64,000 nucleotides of DNA, taken from assembly GCA_902570125.1 (NCBI GenBank), contig CACFXK010000005.1, positions 1-64,000 of the forward strand, written 5' to 3'. The position numbers and the translations under genes were made by a program. The notes under the pieces are model-generated. The model made no database searches. It had not been told where the DNA came from and worked only from the letters and a program-made list of their open reading frames with translations. Shown piece by piece: positions 19,205 to 28,962 of this stretch (positions within the stretch are counted from its first letter, which is position 1; each line of letters begins with the position of its first letter). This stretch comes from an uncultured Pelagibacteraceae bacterium (GTDB taxonomy: Bacteria > Pseudomonadota > Alphaproteobacteria > Pelagibacterales > Pelagibacteraceae).

Positions 19205-20635
19205 TTAATTCCAACCGGTAATTGCTTTAACTTCTAAAAATTCAGTGAACCCCCAGACACCACCTTCACGACCATTACCAGATTGTTTATAACCACCAAA
19301 AGGCATTCCAGTATCAGTGGCTTGACCATTTATATAAACTGTCCCAGCTCTAACTTTTCTAGCAACTCTTTTAGCTTTTTCTTTATCTTCAGTCTGTAAG
19401 TAATTACCAAGTCCATAAGATGTATCATTTGTAATTGCTATTGCTTCTTCCTCAGTTTCAAATGGTATAATTGAAAGCACAGGTCCAAAAATTTCAGTTC
19501 TTGCAATTTTCATATCATTATTTACATCTGAAAAAATTGTTGGTTTAACAAAATAACCTTTGTTAAGTCCATTTGGCAAATCTGGTCCACCCGCAGCTAA
19601 CGTTGCACCTTCTTTAATTCCTTCATTAATAAGATTAACAACTTTATCGTATTGCACTTTTGAAACTACTGGTCCAATGTGATCACCTTTTTTAGATGCA
19701 AGATCAACTTTAATTTTGTTTGCCTCATCAACAGCTTCTTTAACAGCTCTTTCATAAATTGGTTTTTCTACTAACATTCTTGTTGGAGCATCACATGACT
19801 GTCCAGAGTTACTCATTATATTTCTTACACCATCTCTAACAGCATTAGGGTATGAATCTGCAAAAACTATATTTCCACCTTTACCACCCAATTCAAGAGT
19901 CACTTTTTTTATGGTATCAGCTGCATTTTTCTGAATTAGTTTTCCAGCTCTTGTTGATCCTGTGAATGAGATCATATCAATGTCAGGATGACCAGACATA
20001 TGATTTCCAACAACTTCTCCATTTCCATTCACTAAATTAAAAACTCCAGCAGGAAAGCCAGCTTCATCAATCATTTCAGCAAACAATACTGCTGATACCG
20101 GAGCAATTTCAGACGGTTTTAAAATCATTGTACATCCAGCAGCTAAAGCTGGAATAACTTTTAAAATAATTTGGTTCATTGGATAATTCCAAGGTGTAAT
20201 TAATCCACAAACACCAATTGGTTCATATCTAATGTGGTTATTAGATTTAGGATCAAATTGATGTTCAAAATTAAAATCTTTTAAAATCTCAATGTTATTT
20301 CTACAAATATCAGCTCCCATTTTAGTATGAGTTTCTGATGCAAAATCTAGTGGTGCTCCCATTTCTTTAGACTGAGCCCCAACCATTTCGTCCCATCTTC
20401 TTTTATAAATTTCTTCAAACTTTTCAAGTAAAGCTAATCTTTCCTCTTTTGTAGTTTCTCTCCAGGTCTCAAATGCAATATTCGCTGCTTTTATTGCTTT
20501 ATCTGCGTCTTCTGCAGAGCCTAAAGATATTATTGCAAAAGCTTCTTCAGTTGAGGGATTAATTACCTCAAAATCATTTGGCGTAGTAGGTGAAACCCAC
20601 TTTCCATTTATATAAAAATTTTTCTTTTCAATCAT
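19205..20635 (-). CDS. NAD(P)-dependent aldehyde dehydrogenase
   Basis: ITPWNYPMNQ, FTGSTRAGK, LELGGKGGNIVF, NSGQSCDAPTR catalytic Cys, EIFGPVLSI. Confidence 0.9.
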   Translation of the reverse strand: MIEKKNFYINGKWVSPTTPNDFEVINPSTEEAFAIISLGSAEDADKAIKAANIAFETWRETTKEERLALLEKFEEIYKRRWDEMVGAQSKEMGAPLDFASETHTKMGADICRNNIEILKDFNFEHQFDPKSNNHIRYEPIGVCGLITPWNYPMNQIILKVIPALAAGCTMILKPSEIAPVSAVLFAEMIDEAGFPAGVFNLVNGNGEVVGNHMSGHPDIDMISFTGSTRAGKLIQKNAADTIKKVTLELGGKGGNIVFADSYPNAVRDGVRNIMSNSGQSCDAPTRMLVEKPIYERAVKEAVDEANKIKVDLASKKGDHIGPVVSKVQYDKVVNLINEGIKEGATLAAGGPDLPNGLNKGYFVKPTIFSDVNNDMKIARTEIFGPVLSIIPFETEEEAIAITNDTSYGLGNYLQTEDKEKAKRVARKVRAGTVYINGQATDTGMPFGGYKQSGNGREGGVWGFTEFLEVKAITGWN

Positions 20636-20655
20636 AAATTATTGTAGCATAAAAT

Positions 20656-21597
20656 TTAAATTTCATAACCTTTTTCTTCAGGCTCAATATCAGTTAACTC
20701 CTCGGGAAACCCTTCAGCTCTAAAATCAATTTTATTTAAATCTTCCATTCTTTTTACTATCATCGAGGACCAAGCTCTTGATCCATATTTTTTTTGACCA
20801 TCCTTAAATATGTCAACAATTTTTGGAGAAATTTCTAAAGGTGCATTTAATTTTTTTGCTAGCTCATCAAATAGACCTGTATCCTTTAAAACAAGATCCA
20901 TTGTAAAATTTATATTATAAGAGCCATTTAAAATAACTTGGCTCTCAGTTTCATGAACAAATGAATTACCTGAAGAAACTGCAATTCCTTTATATGTTTT
21001 TACTAGATCTAGTTTTGACTTTTTGGCTACTGTCCATGCCTCCCCGAGGGCAACCAAATGTGCAGAGGCTAAATAATTTGTAATTACTTTAAGAACAGAA
21101 GCAGTACCTAATTCTCCTGTATGTAATATTTTTCGCCCCATTACAGTTAAAGCAGGTAAAATCTTTTCAAATGCCTCCCTTTCTCCACCAACAAATATTG
21201 CTATATTTCCAGATGCTGCTCTATGGCATCCACCACTTACTGGACCATCTAAGGGTATTGCCTTTTTTTCAATTACTTTTTTCCCAATCCTTTTTACCTC
21301 TGCCTCATCAGTAGTACTCATTTCCAACCATATTTTATTTTCAGAAATACCTTCTAGAATTCCGTTTTTCCCCTCCATCACTTCTGCACAAATTTCAGGA
21401 GAAGGAAGACAAGTTATTATTAAATCAACTTCCTCAGCCAGTTCTTTAGCAGAGTTTGCAATTTTAGCCCCAGAGTCTTTAAACTGTTTTGTTAAATTTT
21501 TATCTAAATCTCTAACTGTTAAATTAAATTTATTCCTTAATAAACTCCCAGCTAGTTTTCCTCCAACATTTCCCAAGCCAATAAATCCTACATTCAT
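20656..21597 (-). CDS. NAD(P)-dependent oxidoreductase, 3-hydroxyisobutyrate dehydrogenase family
   Basis: GFIGLGNVGGKLAGSL, DGPVSGGCHRAASGNIAIFVGG, LKVITNYLASAH. Confidence 0.85.
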   Translation of the reverse strand: MNVGFIGLGNVGGKLAGSLLRNKFNLTVRDLDKNLTKQFKDSGAKIANSAKELAEEVDLIITCLPSPEICAEVMEGKNGILEGISENKIWLEMSTTDEAEVKRIGKKVIEKKAIPLDGPVSGGCHRAASGNIAIFVGGEREAFEKILPALTVMGRKILHTGELGTASVLKVITNYLASAHLVALGEAWTVAKKSKLDLVKTYKGIAVSSGNSFVHETESQVILNGSYNINFTMDLVLKDTGLFDELAKKLNAPLEISPKIVDIFKDGQKKYGSRAWSSMIVKRMEDLNKIDFRAEGFPEELTDIEPEEKGYEI

Positions 21598-22460
21598 TAA
21601 TTTACCTCCTCTTTCTTTTTATACAATATCATTATGACACCAAATATTATTACTACTCCTCCAATAAATAATTCACTTGTTGGTTTTTCACCTAATAAAA
21701 ATATTGCAGCAAGCAACCCAGTGGGTGGTATACCCATAGTCACTATTGGTAATACTTTATATAATGGATTATTTTTTAGAACATAATAAAAACAACCATA
21801 AGTAATTGGCTGCATAATAAATCCTATATAAAATGCAATTAACCAGTGATTAAATTTAGCAGTTGATAAATATGATATGGTATCACCTTCAATTACCGCA
21901 GAAATTAAAATTAAATTGGGTCCAGAAAATAATGCAAGCCACGCAACTAAAGCTAAAGGATTAATTTCTTTACTCAAAGGTTTAACAATTACTTGGCCAA
22001 GTGCCCATATTGCTGAACCTAAAATTGTTAGAGCGATCCCAAATATTTTTCCATCTAAATTAGGTGAGCCAGTTAAAATATAAACTCCCACAAATGCAAT
22101 TCCTATCCCAATCAAAGCTCTTAAAGTTGGTTTCTCTTTCAACATGAAAAAAGCAAATATTACTCCAAATGGAACTTCTGTTTGTACTAATAATACCGCT
22201 GCAGATGCATCAATAAAATTTAAACCAGTATAGGTAATACTGTATTGCAATGTGTTTGCTATAAACGATGCGATAAAAATTTTTTTTAAAAAACCTTTTG
22301 GTATAGGAAACCACCAAATTAAAACAGAAGCAGCAAAAATAAATCTTAATCCCATTAGAAGTATTGGAGGAAAAGATTCAAAAGCAGGTTTGGCAATTAC
22401 AAAACCAAAACCTAAAAAGATAGGAACAAGTGATGCAACTAGAGTGTCTTTAAAATTCAT
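21597..22460 (-). CDS. DMT-superfamily (EamA) transporter
   Basis: Two EamA repeats, multi-TM. ATG overlaps the stop of the neighbouring oxidoreductase region. Confidence 0.8.
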   Translation of the reverse strand: MNFKDTLVASLVPIFLGFGFVIAKPAFESFPPILLMGLRFIFAASVLIWWFPIPKGFLKKIFIASFIANTLQYSITYTGLNFIDASAAVLLVQTEVPFGVIFAFFMLKEKPTLRALIGIGIAFVGVYILTGSPNLDGKIFGIALTILGSAIWALGQVIVKPLSKEINPLALVAWLALFSGPNLILISAVIEGDTISYLSTAKFNHWLIAFYIGFIMQPITYGCFYYVLKNNPLYKVLPIVTMGIPPTGLLAAIFLLGEKPTSELFIGGVVIIFGVIMILYKKKEEVN

Positions 22461-22520
22461 TCAATTCATTTAATATTAATGATTATTTAAGAACTTATGA
22501 TATATTCACTTTTTTAAAAT

Positions 22521-23261
22521 ATGAATTCAACAAAAATAGAACCAAAATACATAAGTAAATCAAATCCACGAGTTGGCCTTATTGCTCTTGCAAGTGATTT
22601 TATGATTGAGAGAGATTTTATTAATGTAATTAAGGATAGAGAAATAGATTTTTTTGTTAATAGAATAGAGTGTTATAATCCTTTAACTAAAGAAAATCTG
22701 ATTAAAATGTCTGATAAAGTAACCAGTGTAACAAAAGATATTTTACCAGATCAAGATATTGATTGCGTAGTCTACGGATGTACTTCTGGAACTATTGCAG
22801 CAGGCTATAACTCTATTAAGCAAAAGGTAAAAGCGGCAAAACCAATGGCCCAGGTTACGACGCCAAGCACAGCTGCAATAAAAGCATTAAAAAAGTTAAA
22901 TATTAAAAAACTTTCGCTATTTACTCCCTACAGCAAAAAACTTAATGACGAGGTTATGGAATATTTTAAGTCAGAGGGATTTGAGATAACATCCAATTCA
23001 TACTTTGATATAGAGGCAGATTATGACATAGGCAAAGTAGACCAAAATTATTTGTATGATGTCTTGTCTAAAATAGATTTAAATGGAGCAGACGCATTAT
23101 TTGTATCTTGTACAGCTCTTCCTGTATTACCAATAATCGATAAACTTGAAAAAAAACTTAACACGATTGTTTTATCAAGCAATCAGGCATTAATTTGGGA
23201 TACTCTTGTCCAAATTAATAAAAATAACCTAGTAGAAGGTTTTGGCAAATTATTCAGATAG
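22521..23261 (+). CDS. Asp/Glu racemase/maleate isomerase-family protein, EutA-like
   Basis: VVYGCTSGTIAAG (first Cys), TTPSTAAIKALKKLNIKKLSLFTPY, ALFVSCTALPVLPII (second Cys). Confidence 0.7.
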   Translation: MNSTKIEPKYISKSNPRVGLIALASDFMIERDFINVIKDREIDFFVNRIECYNPLTKENLIKMSDKVTSVTKDILPDQDIDCVVYGCTSGTIAAGYNSIKQKVKAAKPMAQVTTPSTAAIKALKKLNIKKLSLFTPYSKKLNDEVMEYFKSEGFEITSNSYFDIEADYDIGKVDQNYLYDVLSKIDLNGADALFVSCTALPVLPIIDKLEKKLNTIVLSSNQALIWDTLVQINKNNLVEGFGKLFR

Positions 23262-23267
23262 AAATTT

Positions 23268-24437
23268 ATGTCATTTACTAAAGAAGAATACAAACAAAGA
23301 TTAAAAAAAGTTCAATCGATGATGCAGGATAAAGGTATCGAACTATTGATTTCTCACGATACTAATAACATGAATTATTTAACTGGTTATGACGCCTGGT
23401 CTTTTTATTATGCACAGTGTGCAATTGTTCATATTAACGCTGATGAACCTTTATGTTTTGTAAGAGCTCAAGATTCAGGAGGTGCGTATATAAAAACGTA
23501 TCTCAAAGATGAAAATATAATTGTGTATGATGAAAATTATATTCATGCATGGCCAAAACATCCTTACGATTATCTAGTACAAATTATTAAAGACAGAAAT
23601 TGGGATAAGCTTTCAATTGGAGTTGAGATGGATGCTCATTACTTCACTGCTTTTTGTTATGAAAAGATAAAACAAGGTTTACCTAATGCAAAAATAAAAG
23701 ATTCCGAAAGATTAGTAAATTGGGCAAGATTTGCAAAATCTGATGCAGAAATCAATTATATGAAAACTGCCGCACTAATTTCAGAAAAAGGAATGAGGAC
23801 TGCAATGGAGGTAATAAAACCAGGAGTAAGACAATGCGATGCAGTCGGAGAAATACAAAAAACTTTATTTTATGGGACACCCGAGTTTGGTGGAGAGTAT
23901 TCTAGTATCGCTACACTTTTACCAACAGGCAAAGGAACATCTGCTTCTCATTTAACAGCAACGCAGGACAAGTTTGTTGAAGGCGAAGCGACGATTATTG
24001 AGTTATCTGGAGTTTATAAAAGATATCATGCGCCGATGGCCAGAACAGTCTTACTTGGTAAATCGGATCAATTAAAAATAGACACGATGAACAAAACTAT
24101 CGAAGCTCTTCAAGCTGGAATTGATGCTACAAAACCTGGGAACACAGCAAATGATGTAGCTCAAGCTTTTTGGGGTATTTTAGATAAATATGGAATAGAG
24201 AAAAAGTCAAGAACTGGCTACTCAATTGGAATAGGTTACCCACCAGATTGGGGCGAGCATACTCTTAATATATATAAAGGAGAAATGACTGAACTAGTAC
24301 CGAATGCGTGTTTTCACATGATAGCTGTAATGCAATTTGGTGATTGGGGAGTTGAAGCATCTGAAGCTTTAAGAGTTACAGATAAAGGGTGTGAATTATT
24401 TTGTAATTTTTCAAAAGAGTTACATATTAAGAGCTAA
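23268..24437 (+). CDS. M24-family hydrolase, ectoine hydrolase (DoeA/EutD)-like
   Basis: Pita-bread fold motifs; SHDTNNMNYLTGYDAWSFYYAQ, GKGTSASHLTATQDKFVEGEATIIELSGVYKRYHAPMARTV. Adjacent to an EutA-like gene. Confidence 0.6.
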   Translation: MSFTKEEYKQRLKKVQSMMQDKGIELLISHDTNNMNYLTGYDAWSFYYAQCAIVHINADEPLCFVRAQDSGGAYIKTYLKDENIIVYDENYIHAWPKHPYDYLVQIIKDRNWDKLSIGVEMDAHYFTAFCYEKIKQGLPNAKIKDSERLVNWARFAKSDAEINYMKTAALISEKGMRTAMEVIKPGVRQCDAVGEIQKTLFYGTPEFGGEYSSIATLLPTGKGTSASHLTATQDKFVEGEATIIELSGVYKRYHAPMARTVLLGKSDQLKIDTMNKTIEALQAGIDATKPGNTANDVAQAFWGILDKYGIEKKSRTGYSIGIGYPPDWGEHTLNIYKGEMTELVPNACFHMIAVMQFGDWGVEASEALRVTDKGCELFCNFSKELHIKS

Positions 24438-24482
24438 TTAAGTGTTGCAAACAACTTAACTAAATGTTTTAAAAACTAACTT

Positions 24483-25568
24483 ATGTCAAAAAAAGAAGAT
24501 TTCGTAAAATTTGATAAAGTCGATAAAAGCTACGATGGAAAAGTATTAGTAGTTAAAGATTTGAATTTAGATATCGAAGAAGGTGAGTTTGTCACAATGC
24601 TCGGACCCTCTGGTTCAGGAAAAACTACATGTTTAATGATGCTTGCTGGTTTTGAAACACCGACTAATGGAGAAATTTATTTAGATAAAAATCCAATTTC
24701 AAATATTCCTCCACATAAAAGAGGTATTGGAATGGTTTTTCAAAATTATGCTCTGTTTCCTCATATGACAGTTTTTGAAAATTTAGCTTTTCCTTTAAGG
24801 GTAAGAAAAATTTCAAAAGAAGATATTGATAAAAAAGTTGATAAAGCTTTATCAATGGTTTCATTGTCAGAATTTGGAAATCGTATGCCAGGACAACTAT
24901 CTGGCGGTCAACAACAGAGAGTAGCAGTAGCAAGAGCATTGGTATTTGATCCATCTGTAGTTTTAATGGACGAACCTTTAGGTGCTTTAGATAAAAATTT
25001 AAGAGAGAGTATGCAGTACGAAATTAAACATATCCATGAGAGTATTGGTGTAACAGTTGTGTATGTTACTCACGATCAAGGTGAAGCATTAACAATGTCA
25101 AACAGAATAGCAGTATTCAATGATGGTAAAGTTCAGCAACTTTCAAGTCCAGATAAGTTATATGAAGAACCTGTAAATTCTTTCGTCGCAGAGTTTATTG
25201 GAGAGAATAATACTTTCGCTGGAGAAATTTCAGATATATCAAATGGATCCTGTAAAGTTAAACTAGACAAAGGTGAAATAATCGCAAATCCAATTTCAGT
25301 TAAATCTGTTGGTGAAAAAACTACAGTTTCAATTAGACCTGAAAGAGCATTGATTAATCCTAAAGATAAAATGGATAACAATCAAAAAGGTAAAATAGAA
25401 GAGGTTATATACCATGGTGACCACACAAGAGTGAGACTTAACTTGCTTGGAAATTCAGAATTTATCTTAAAAGTTCCAAACAGTTCTCAAAATTTAGATA
25501 TTAAACTTGGAAATGAGATTAATATTGGTTGGAATAGTCATGACGCTAGAGCTTTAGACCCAAAATAA
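24483..25568 (+). CDS. potA: spermidine/putrescine-type ABC transporter ATP-binding protein
   Basis: GPSGSGKTT, LSGGQQQRVAVARAL, VLMDEPLGALD, TOBE-like C terminus. Confidence 0.85.
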   Translation: MSKKEDFVKFDKVDKSYDGKVLVVKDLNLDIEEGEFVTMLGPSGSGKTTCLMMLAGFETPTNGEIYLDKNPISNIPPHKRGIGMVFQNYALFPHMTVFENLAFPLRVRKISKEDIDKKVDKALSMVSLSEFGNRMPGQLSGGQQQRVAVARALVFDPSVVLMDEPLGALDKNLRESMQYEIKHIHESIGVTVVYVTHDQGEALTMSNRIAVFNDGKVQQLSSPDKLYEEPVNSFVAEFIGENNTFAGEISDISNGSCKVKLDKGEIIANPISVKSVGEKTTVSIRPERALINPKDKMDNNQKGKIEEVIYHGDHTRVRLNLLGNSEFILKVPNSSQNLDIKLGNEINIGWNSHDARALDPK

Positions 25569-25601
25569 GCCAAAAAGTTCAATAATAACCTAAATCCCCT
25601 G

Positions 25602-25630
25602 TTGACTCTCTATTCCTATGTTGCTGTACT
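25602..25630 (+). promoter_or_regulatory. possible sigma70-type promoter for potD (TTGACT-N17-TGTACT)
   Basis: -35-like TTGACT at 25602-25607, 17-nt spacer, weak -10-like TGTACT at 25625-25630. It sits in the 99-nt potA-potD gap. Confidence 0.3.
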
Positions 25631-25667
25631 TCGTTTTTTATAAAAAAAACGTTTAAACGGAGGATAA

Positions 25668-26789
25668 ATGAAAAAATTAAGTAAATTATTACTTGCCGTA
25701 ACTTTTGCTATTTCAGTATCTTCATCAGCTTTTGCAGTAGTTGTTGCATCATGGGGTGGAGCTTATACAGAAAGTCAAAAGCTAGGATATGGTGATCCGA
25801 CTGCAAAAGCATTGGGTATACCAATCGAATGGGTAGATTATTCTGGTGGATTATCAGAAATCAAAGCCCAAAAAGAAGCAGGAGCGATTACATGGGATAT
25901 TATAGATGTATTTGCATATGACACTATCAATGGTTGTGACGAAGGTATTTTTGTTGAATTTGATTTTGATAAAGACTTTCCACCAGCTCCAGATGGTACA
26001 CCTGCAAGTGAAGACTTCTTTACAGACATGCCTAGTAAATGTGCAGTAGGGAATATCTTATATTCTTGGAACTATGCTTACAACAGCGACCTGTTAAAAA
26101 GTACACCAAAAACTATTAAAGATTTCTTTAATACACAAAGATTTCCTGGAAAAAGAGCTATATACAAAAGTGCTCTTACAAACCTAGAAATTGCTTTAGC
26201 AGCTGACGGTGTAAAAATGGGTAAAGGTGGAGAATTCATATATGAAAGACTTGAGGACCCAGCATACGTAACAAGAGCAATGAACAAAATCAAAGCACTA
26301 TGTGAAGATCCAAAAGGCGGATGTGTATTTTGGTCAGCAGGTGCTCAACCACCAGAACTATTAATGAGTGGTGAAGTTGTAATGGCAACTGGTTGGAATG
26401 GTAGATTTTTCAATGCAGCAGTAGGAGAAGGTGCTCCAATAGTTCAAGTTTGGGACGGACAAGGTCTTGACTACGAATATTTTGCATTAGTTAAAGGTGG
26501 ACCAAACCAAGCTGACGCTATGAAAGCTTTAGCTATGATGACAAATACTGAAATGTTAGCAGGAAGTGCAAAATATATTGCATATGCTCCATGGAGAAAA
26601 TCATCAATAGCAGTTATGGAAGCAGGAGAGCCTTGGTATAAAGATGGAAAAACGAACATGGTTCCACATATGCCAACAGCACCAGCTAACCTTAAAAAAT
26701 ACTTCTTAGTGAACGCAGAGTACTGGGCTGATAATGGTACAGAGCTTGGTGAACAATGGGAAGCTATGAAAGCTAGTATTAATAATTAA
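25668..26789 (+). CDS. potD: spermidine/putrescine-type ABC transporter substrate-binding protein
   Basis: Signal peptide, VVASWGGAYTESQKLG, WNYAYNSDLL..PKTIKDFFNTQRFPGKRAIYK, good RBS (GGAGG). Confidence 0.85.
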   Translation: MKKLSKLLLAVTFAISVSSSAFAVVVASWGGAYTESQKLGYGDPTAKALGIPIEWVDYSGGLSEIKAQKEAGAITWDIIDVFAYDTINGCDEGIFVEFDFDKDFPPAPDGTPASEDFFTDMPSKCAVGNILYSWNYAYNSDLLKSTPKTIKDFFNTQRFPGKRAIYKSALTNLEIALAADGVKMGKGGEFIYERLEDPAYVTRAMNKIKALCEDPKGGCVFWSAGAQPPELLMSGEVVMATGWNGRFFNAAVGEGAPIVQVWDGQGLDYEYFALVKGGPNQADAMKALAMMTNTEMLAGSAKYIAYAPWRKSSIAVMEAGEPWYKDGKTNMVPHMPTAPANLKKYFLVNAEYWADNGTELGEQWEAMKASINN

Positions 26790-26820
26790 AGTTTTAAACA
26801 CTTTAATTTTATATTATATT

Positions 26821-26850
26821 AAGGGCGGTTATTTTAACCGCCCTTTTTTT
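26821..26850 (+). terminator. rho-independent terminator between potD and potB
   Basis: AAGGGCGGTTA-TTT-TAACCGCCCTT followed by T tract (7 T at 26844-26850). The potB ATG is at 26851. Confidence 0.9.
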
Positions 26851-28104
26851 ATGAGCTCAGAAATACAAAAAATACTATCAACCGATGGAATTCCTTTAGA
26901 GGAAAGTCTTAAAAAAGCAGAAAAAAAAAATAAAATAAAAGCATTTCTTTTAGTTACCCCACTTCTCTTATTTCTTATTATAACTTACATAATTCCAATT
27001 GCGGATATGTTTTCGAGAAGTATTGACGACAAGATGGTTACTAACATGTTGCCTAAAACATATAAAGCTATGGAGCAGTGGGATGGAAAAGAACTTCCAC
27101 CAGAAGAAGTATTCGAGGCTTTTTATCTGGATTACAAGATTTTAGTAGAAAATAAGACTGCTGGAAAATTACAAACGCAGCTAAATTATGAAAAAAATGG
27201 CTTTAAAAGTGTTTTGAAAAAATTAGCAAGAAAGCAAAAGAAATTTGAAGATGGAAATTATAAAGAGCAAATAATGAAAGTACATAAAAGATGGAGAAAT
27301 GTTGAATATTGGAGGGCAATTAAAAGAAGAGCTCCAGCTTACACTTACTCTAAATATTTAAAGGGTGTTGATATGTATTCAAACGAGGATGGCAAAATAG
27401 TTCAGGTAGCTGAAGATAGAAGAATTCATAGAATTTTATGGTCAAGAACTTTAGAAGTTGCATTTTTTGTAACTCTTTTTTGTTTTTTAATGGCCTATCC
27501 AATTGCACATTTATTAGCAACGCTTCCCATGAAGTATAGCAATTTGCTAATGATTTGTGTGCTGTTGCCTTTTTGGACCTCATTACTTGTACGAACAGCC
27601 AGTTGGATGATTTTGTTACAGCAACAAGGAATTGTTAATGACTTTTTTGTTTGGATTGGTCTTGTGACCGACGATAACAGACCTGAGATGATGTATAACA
27701 AGACAGGGACTTATGTTGCAATGACACAAATACTTTTACCGTTTATGGTATTACCTTTGTACAGTGTTATGAAAACAATTTCTCCAAGTCTTATGAGAGC
27801 AGGTAAGTCTTTAGGAGCTACTCCAGCAGTAGCTTTTTTTAAAGTTTATTTCCCGCTAACAATCCCAGGTATTGGGGCAGGTTGCTTATTAGTATTTATT
27901 CTTGCAATTGGATATTACATTACTCCAGCTTTAGTTGGTGGAGCTTCTGGAACACTTATCAGTAACCAAATAGCTTATCACATGAAGAGTACTTTAGATT
28001 GGAGTTTTGCATCTGCAATGGGTTTAATGCTTTTGACAGGAGTACTTGTTATCTATTGGATTTATAACAAACTTGTAGGAGTTGATAATATTAAACTAGG
28101 ATAA
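26851..28104 (+). CDS. potB: polyamine-type ABC transporter permease, with a long soluble/periplasmic insert after TM1
   Basis: FLLVTPLLLFLIITYIIPIADMFSRS, C-terminal permease domain with GKSLGATPAVAFFKVYFPLTIPG EAA-like loop. Confidence 0.85.
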   Translation: MSSEIQKILSTDGIPLEESLKKAEKKNKIKAFLLVTPLLLFLIITYIIPIADMFSRSIDDKMVTNMLPKTYKAMEQWDGKELPPEEVFEAFYLDYKILVENKTAGKLQTQLNYEKNGFKSVLKKLARKQKKFEDGNYKEQIMKVHKRWRNVEYWRAIKRRAPAYTYSKYLKGVDMYSNEDGKIVQVAEDRRIHRILWSRTLEVAFFVTLFCFLMAYPIAHLLATLPMKYSNLLMICVLLPFWTSLLVRTASWMILLQQQGIVNDFFVWIGLVTDDNRPEMMYNKTGTYVAMTQILLPFMVLPLYSVMKTISPSLMRAGKSLGATPAVAFFKVYFPLTIPGIGAGCLLVFILAIGYYITPALVGGASGTLISNQIAYHMKSTLDWSFASAMGLMLLTGVLVIYWIYNKLVGVDNIKLG

Positions 28105-28106
28105 TT

Positions 28107-28961
28107 ATGGCTTTACCAAAATATACAGAACCTCATTATAGAATTTGGCATTATTTTTATCTTTTTGTTTGTGGATGTGTTTTCTTTTTTTTAATTGCAC
28201 CTTTATTTGTAATTTTTCCATTATCATTTAATGCAGAGGAATTTTTAGTCTTTACAGATGGAATGAAGAGACTTGATCCAGATGCTTTTTCTACAAGATG
28301 GTACAAAGATATGGTCTACGGAACAAAAAATCCATGGGGATTAGCTGCAAAGAATAGTTTTATCATTGCTATATTTGCAACGATAGGATCAATTATACTT
28401 GGAACATTAGCTGCTCTTGGTTTAAGTAGTAGACATATGCCATACAAAGGTCTGATTATGGCAACTTTAATATCTCCAATGATTGTTCCTCTAATTATTT
28501 CTGGAGTTGCAATTTTCTTTTTCATGGCAAAAGTAGGTTTAGCTGCAACACATTTAGGGATAATTTTAGCGCATATTATTTTAGGAACTCCATTTGTAGT
28601 AATAACAGTAACAGCGACGCTTTCTGGATTTGATCATAGTATTACCAGAGCAGCTTCTAGCTTAGGTAGCAATCCATTTAATACTTTTATGAAAATAACT
28701 TTACCGTTAATACTTCCTGGCGTTATTTCTGGAGGATTGTTTGCTTTTGTTACATCATTTGATGAGGTTGTAGTCGTGTTATTCTTAGCAGGTTTAGATA
28801 ATACTACAATTCCAATTCAAATGTGGACAGGTCTTAGAGAGCAGCTTAGTCCTACAATCTTAGCTGTAGCAACTTGCTTAATAGTTTTATCAGTATTAAT
28901 TTTAGTCACAGCAGAGCTTTTAAGAAGAAGATCTGAGAGATTAAGAGGAATAAATAGATAA
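28107..28961 (+). CDS. potC: polyamine-type ABC transporter permease
   Basis: Permease with EAA-like loop RAASSLGSNPFNTFMKITLPLILPGVISG. Confidence 0.85.
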   Translation: MALPKYTEPHYRIWHYFYLFVCGCVFFFLIAPLFVIFPLSFNAEEFLVFTDGMKRLDPDAFSTRWYKDMVYGTKNPWGLAAKNSFIIAIFATIGSIILGTLAALGLSSRHMPYKGLIMATLISPMIVPLIISGVAIFFFMAKVGLAATHLGIILAHIILGTPFVVITVTATLSGFDHSITRAASSLGSNPFNTFMKITLPLILPGVISGGLFAFVTSFDEVVVVLFLAGLDNTTIPIQMWTGLREQLSPTILAVATCLIVLSVLILVTAELLRRRSERLRGINR

Positions 28962-28962
28962 A

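Noticed and set aside
24438-24482. Possible stem-loop TTAAGTGTTG..CAACTTAA upstream of potA
   Set aside because: Imperfect with a bulge, AT-rich, and expected by chance at this base composition; no known riboswitch pattern recognised.
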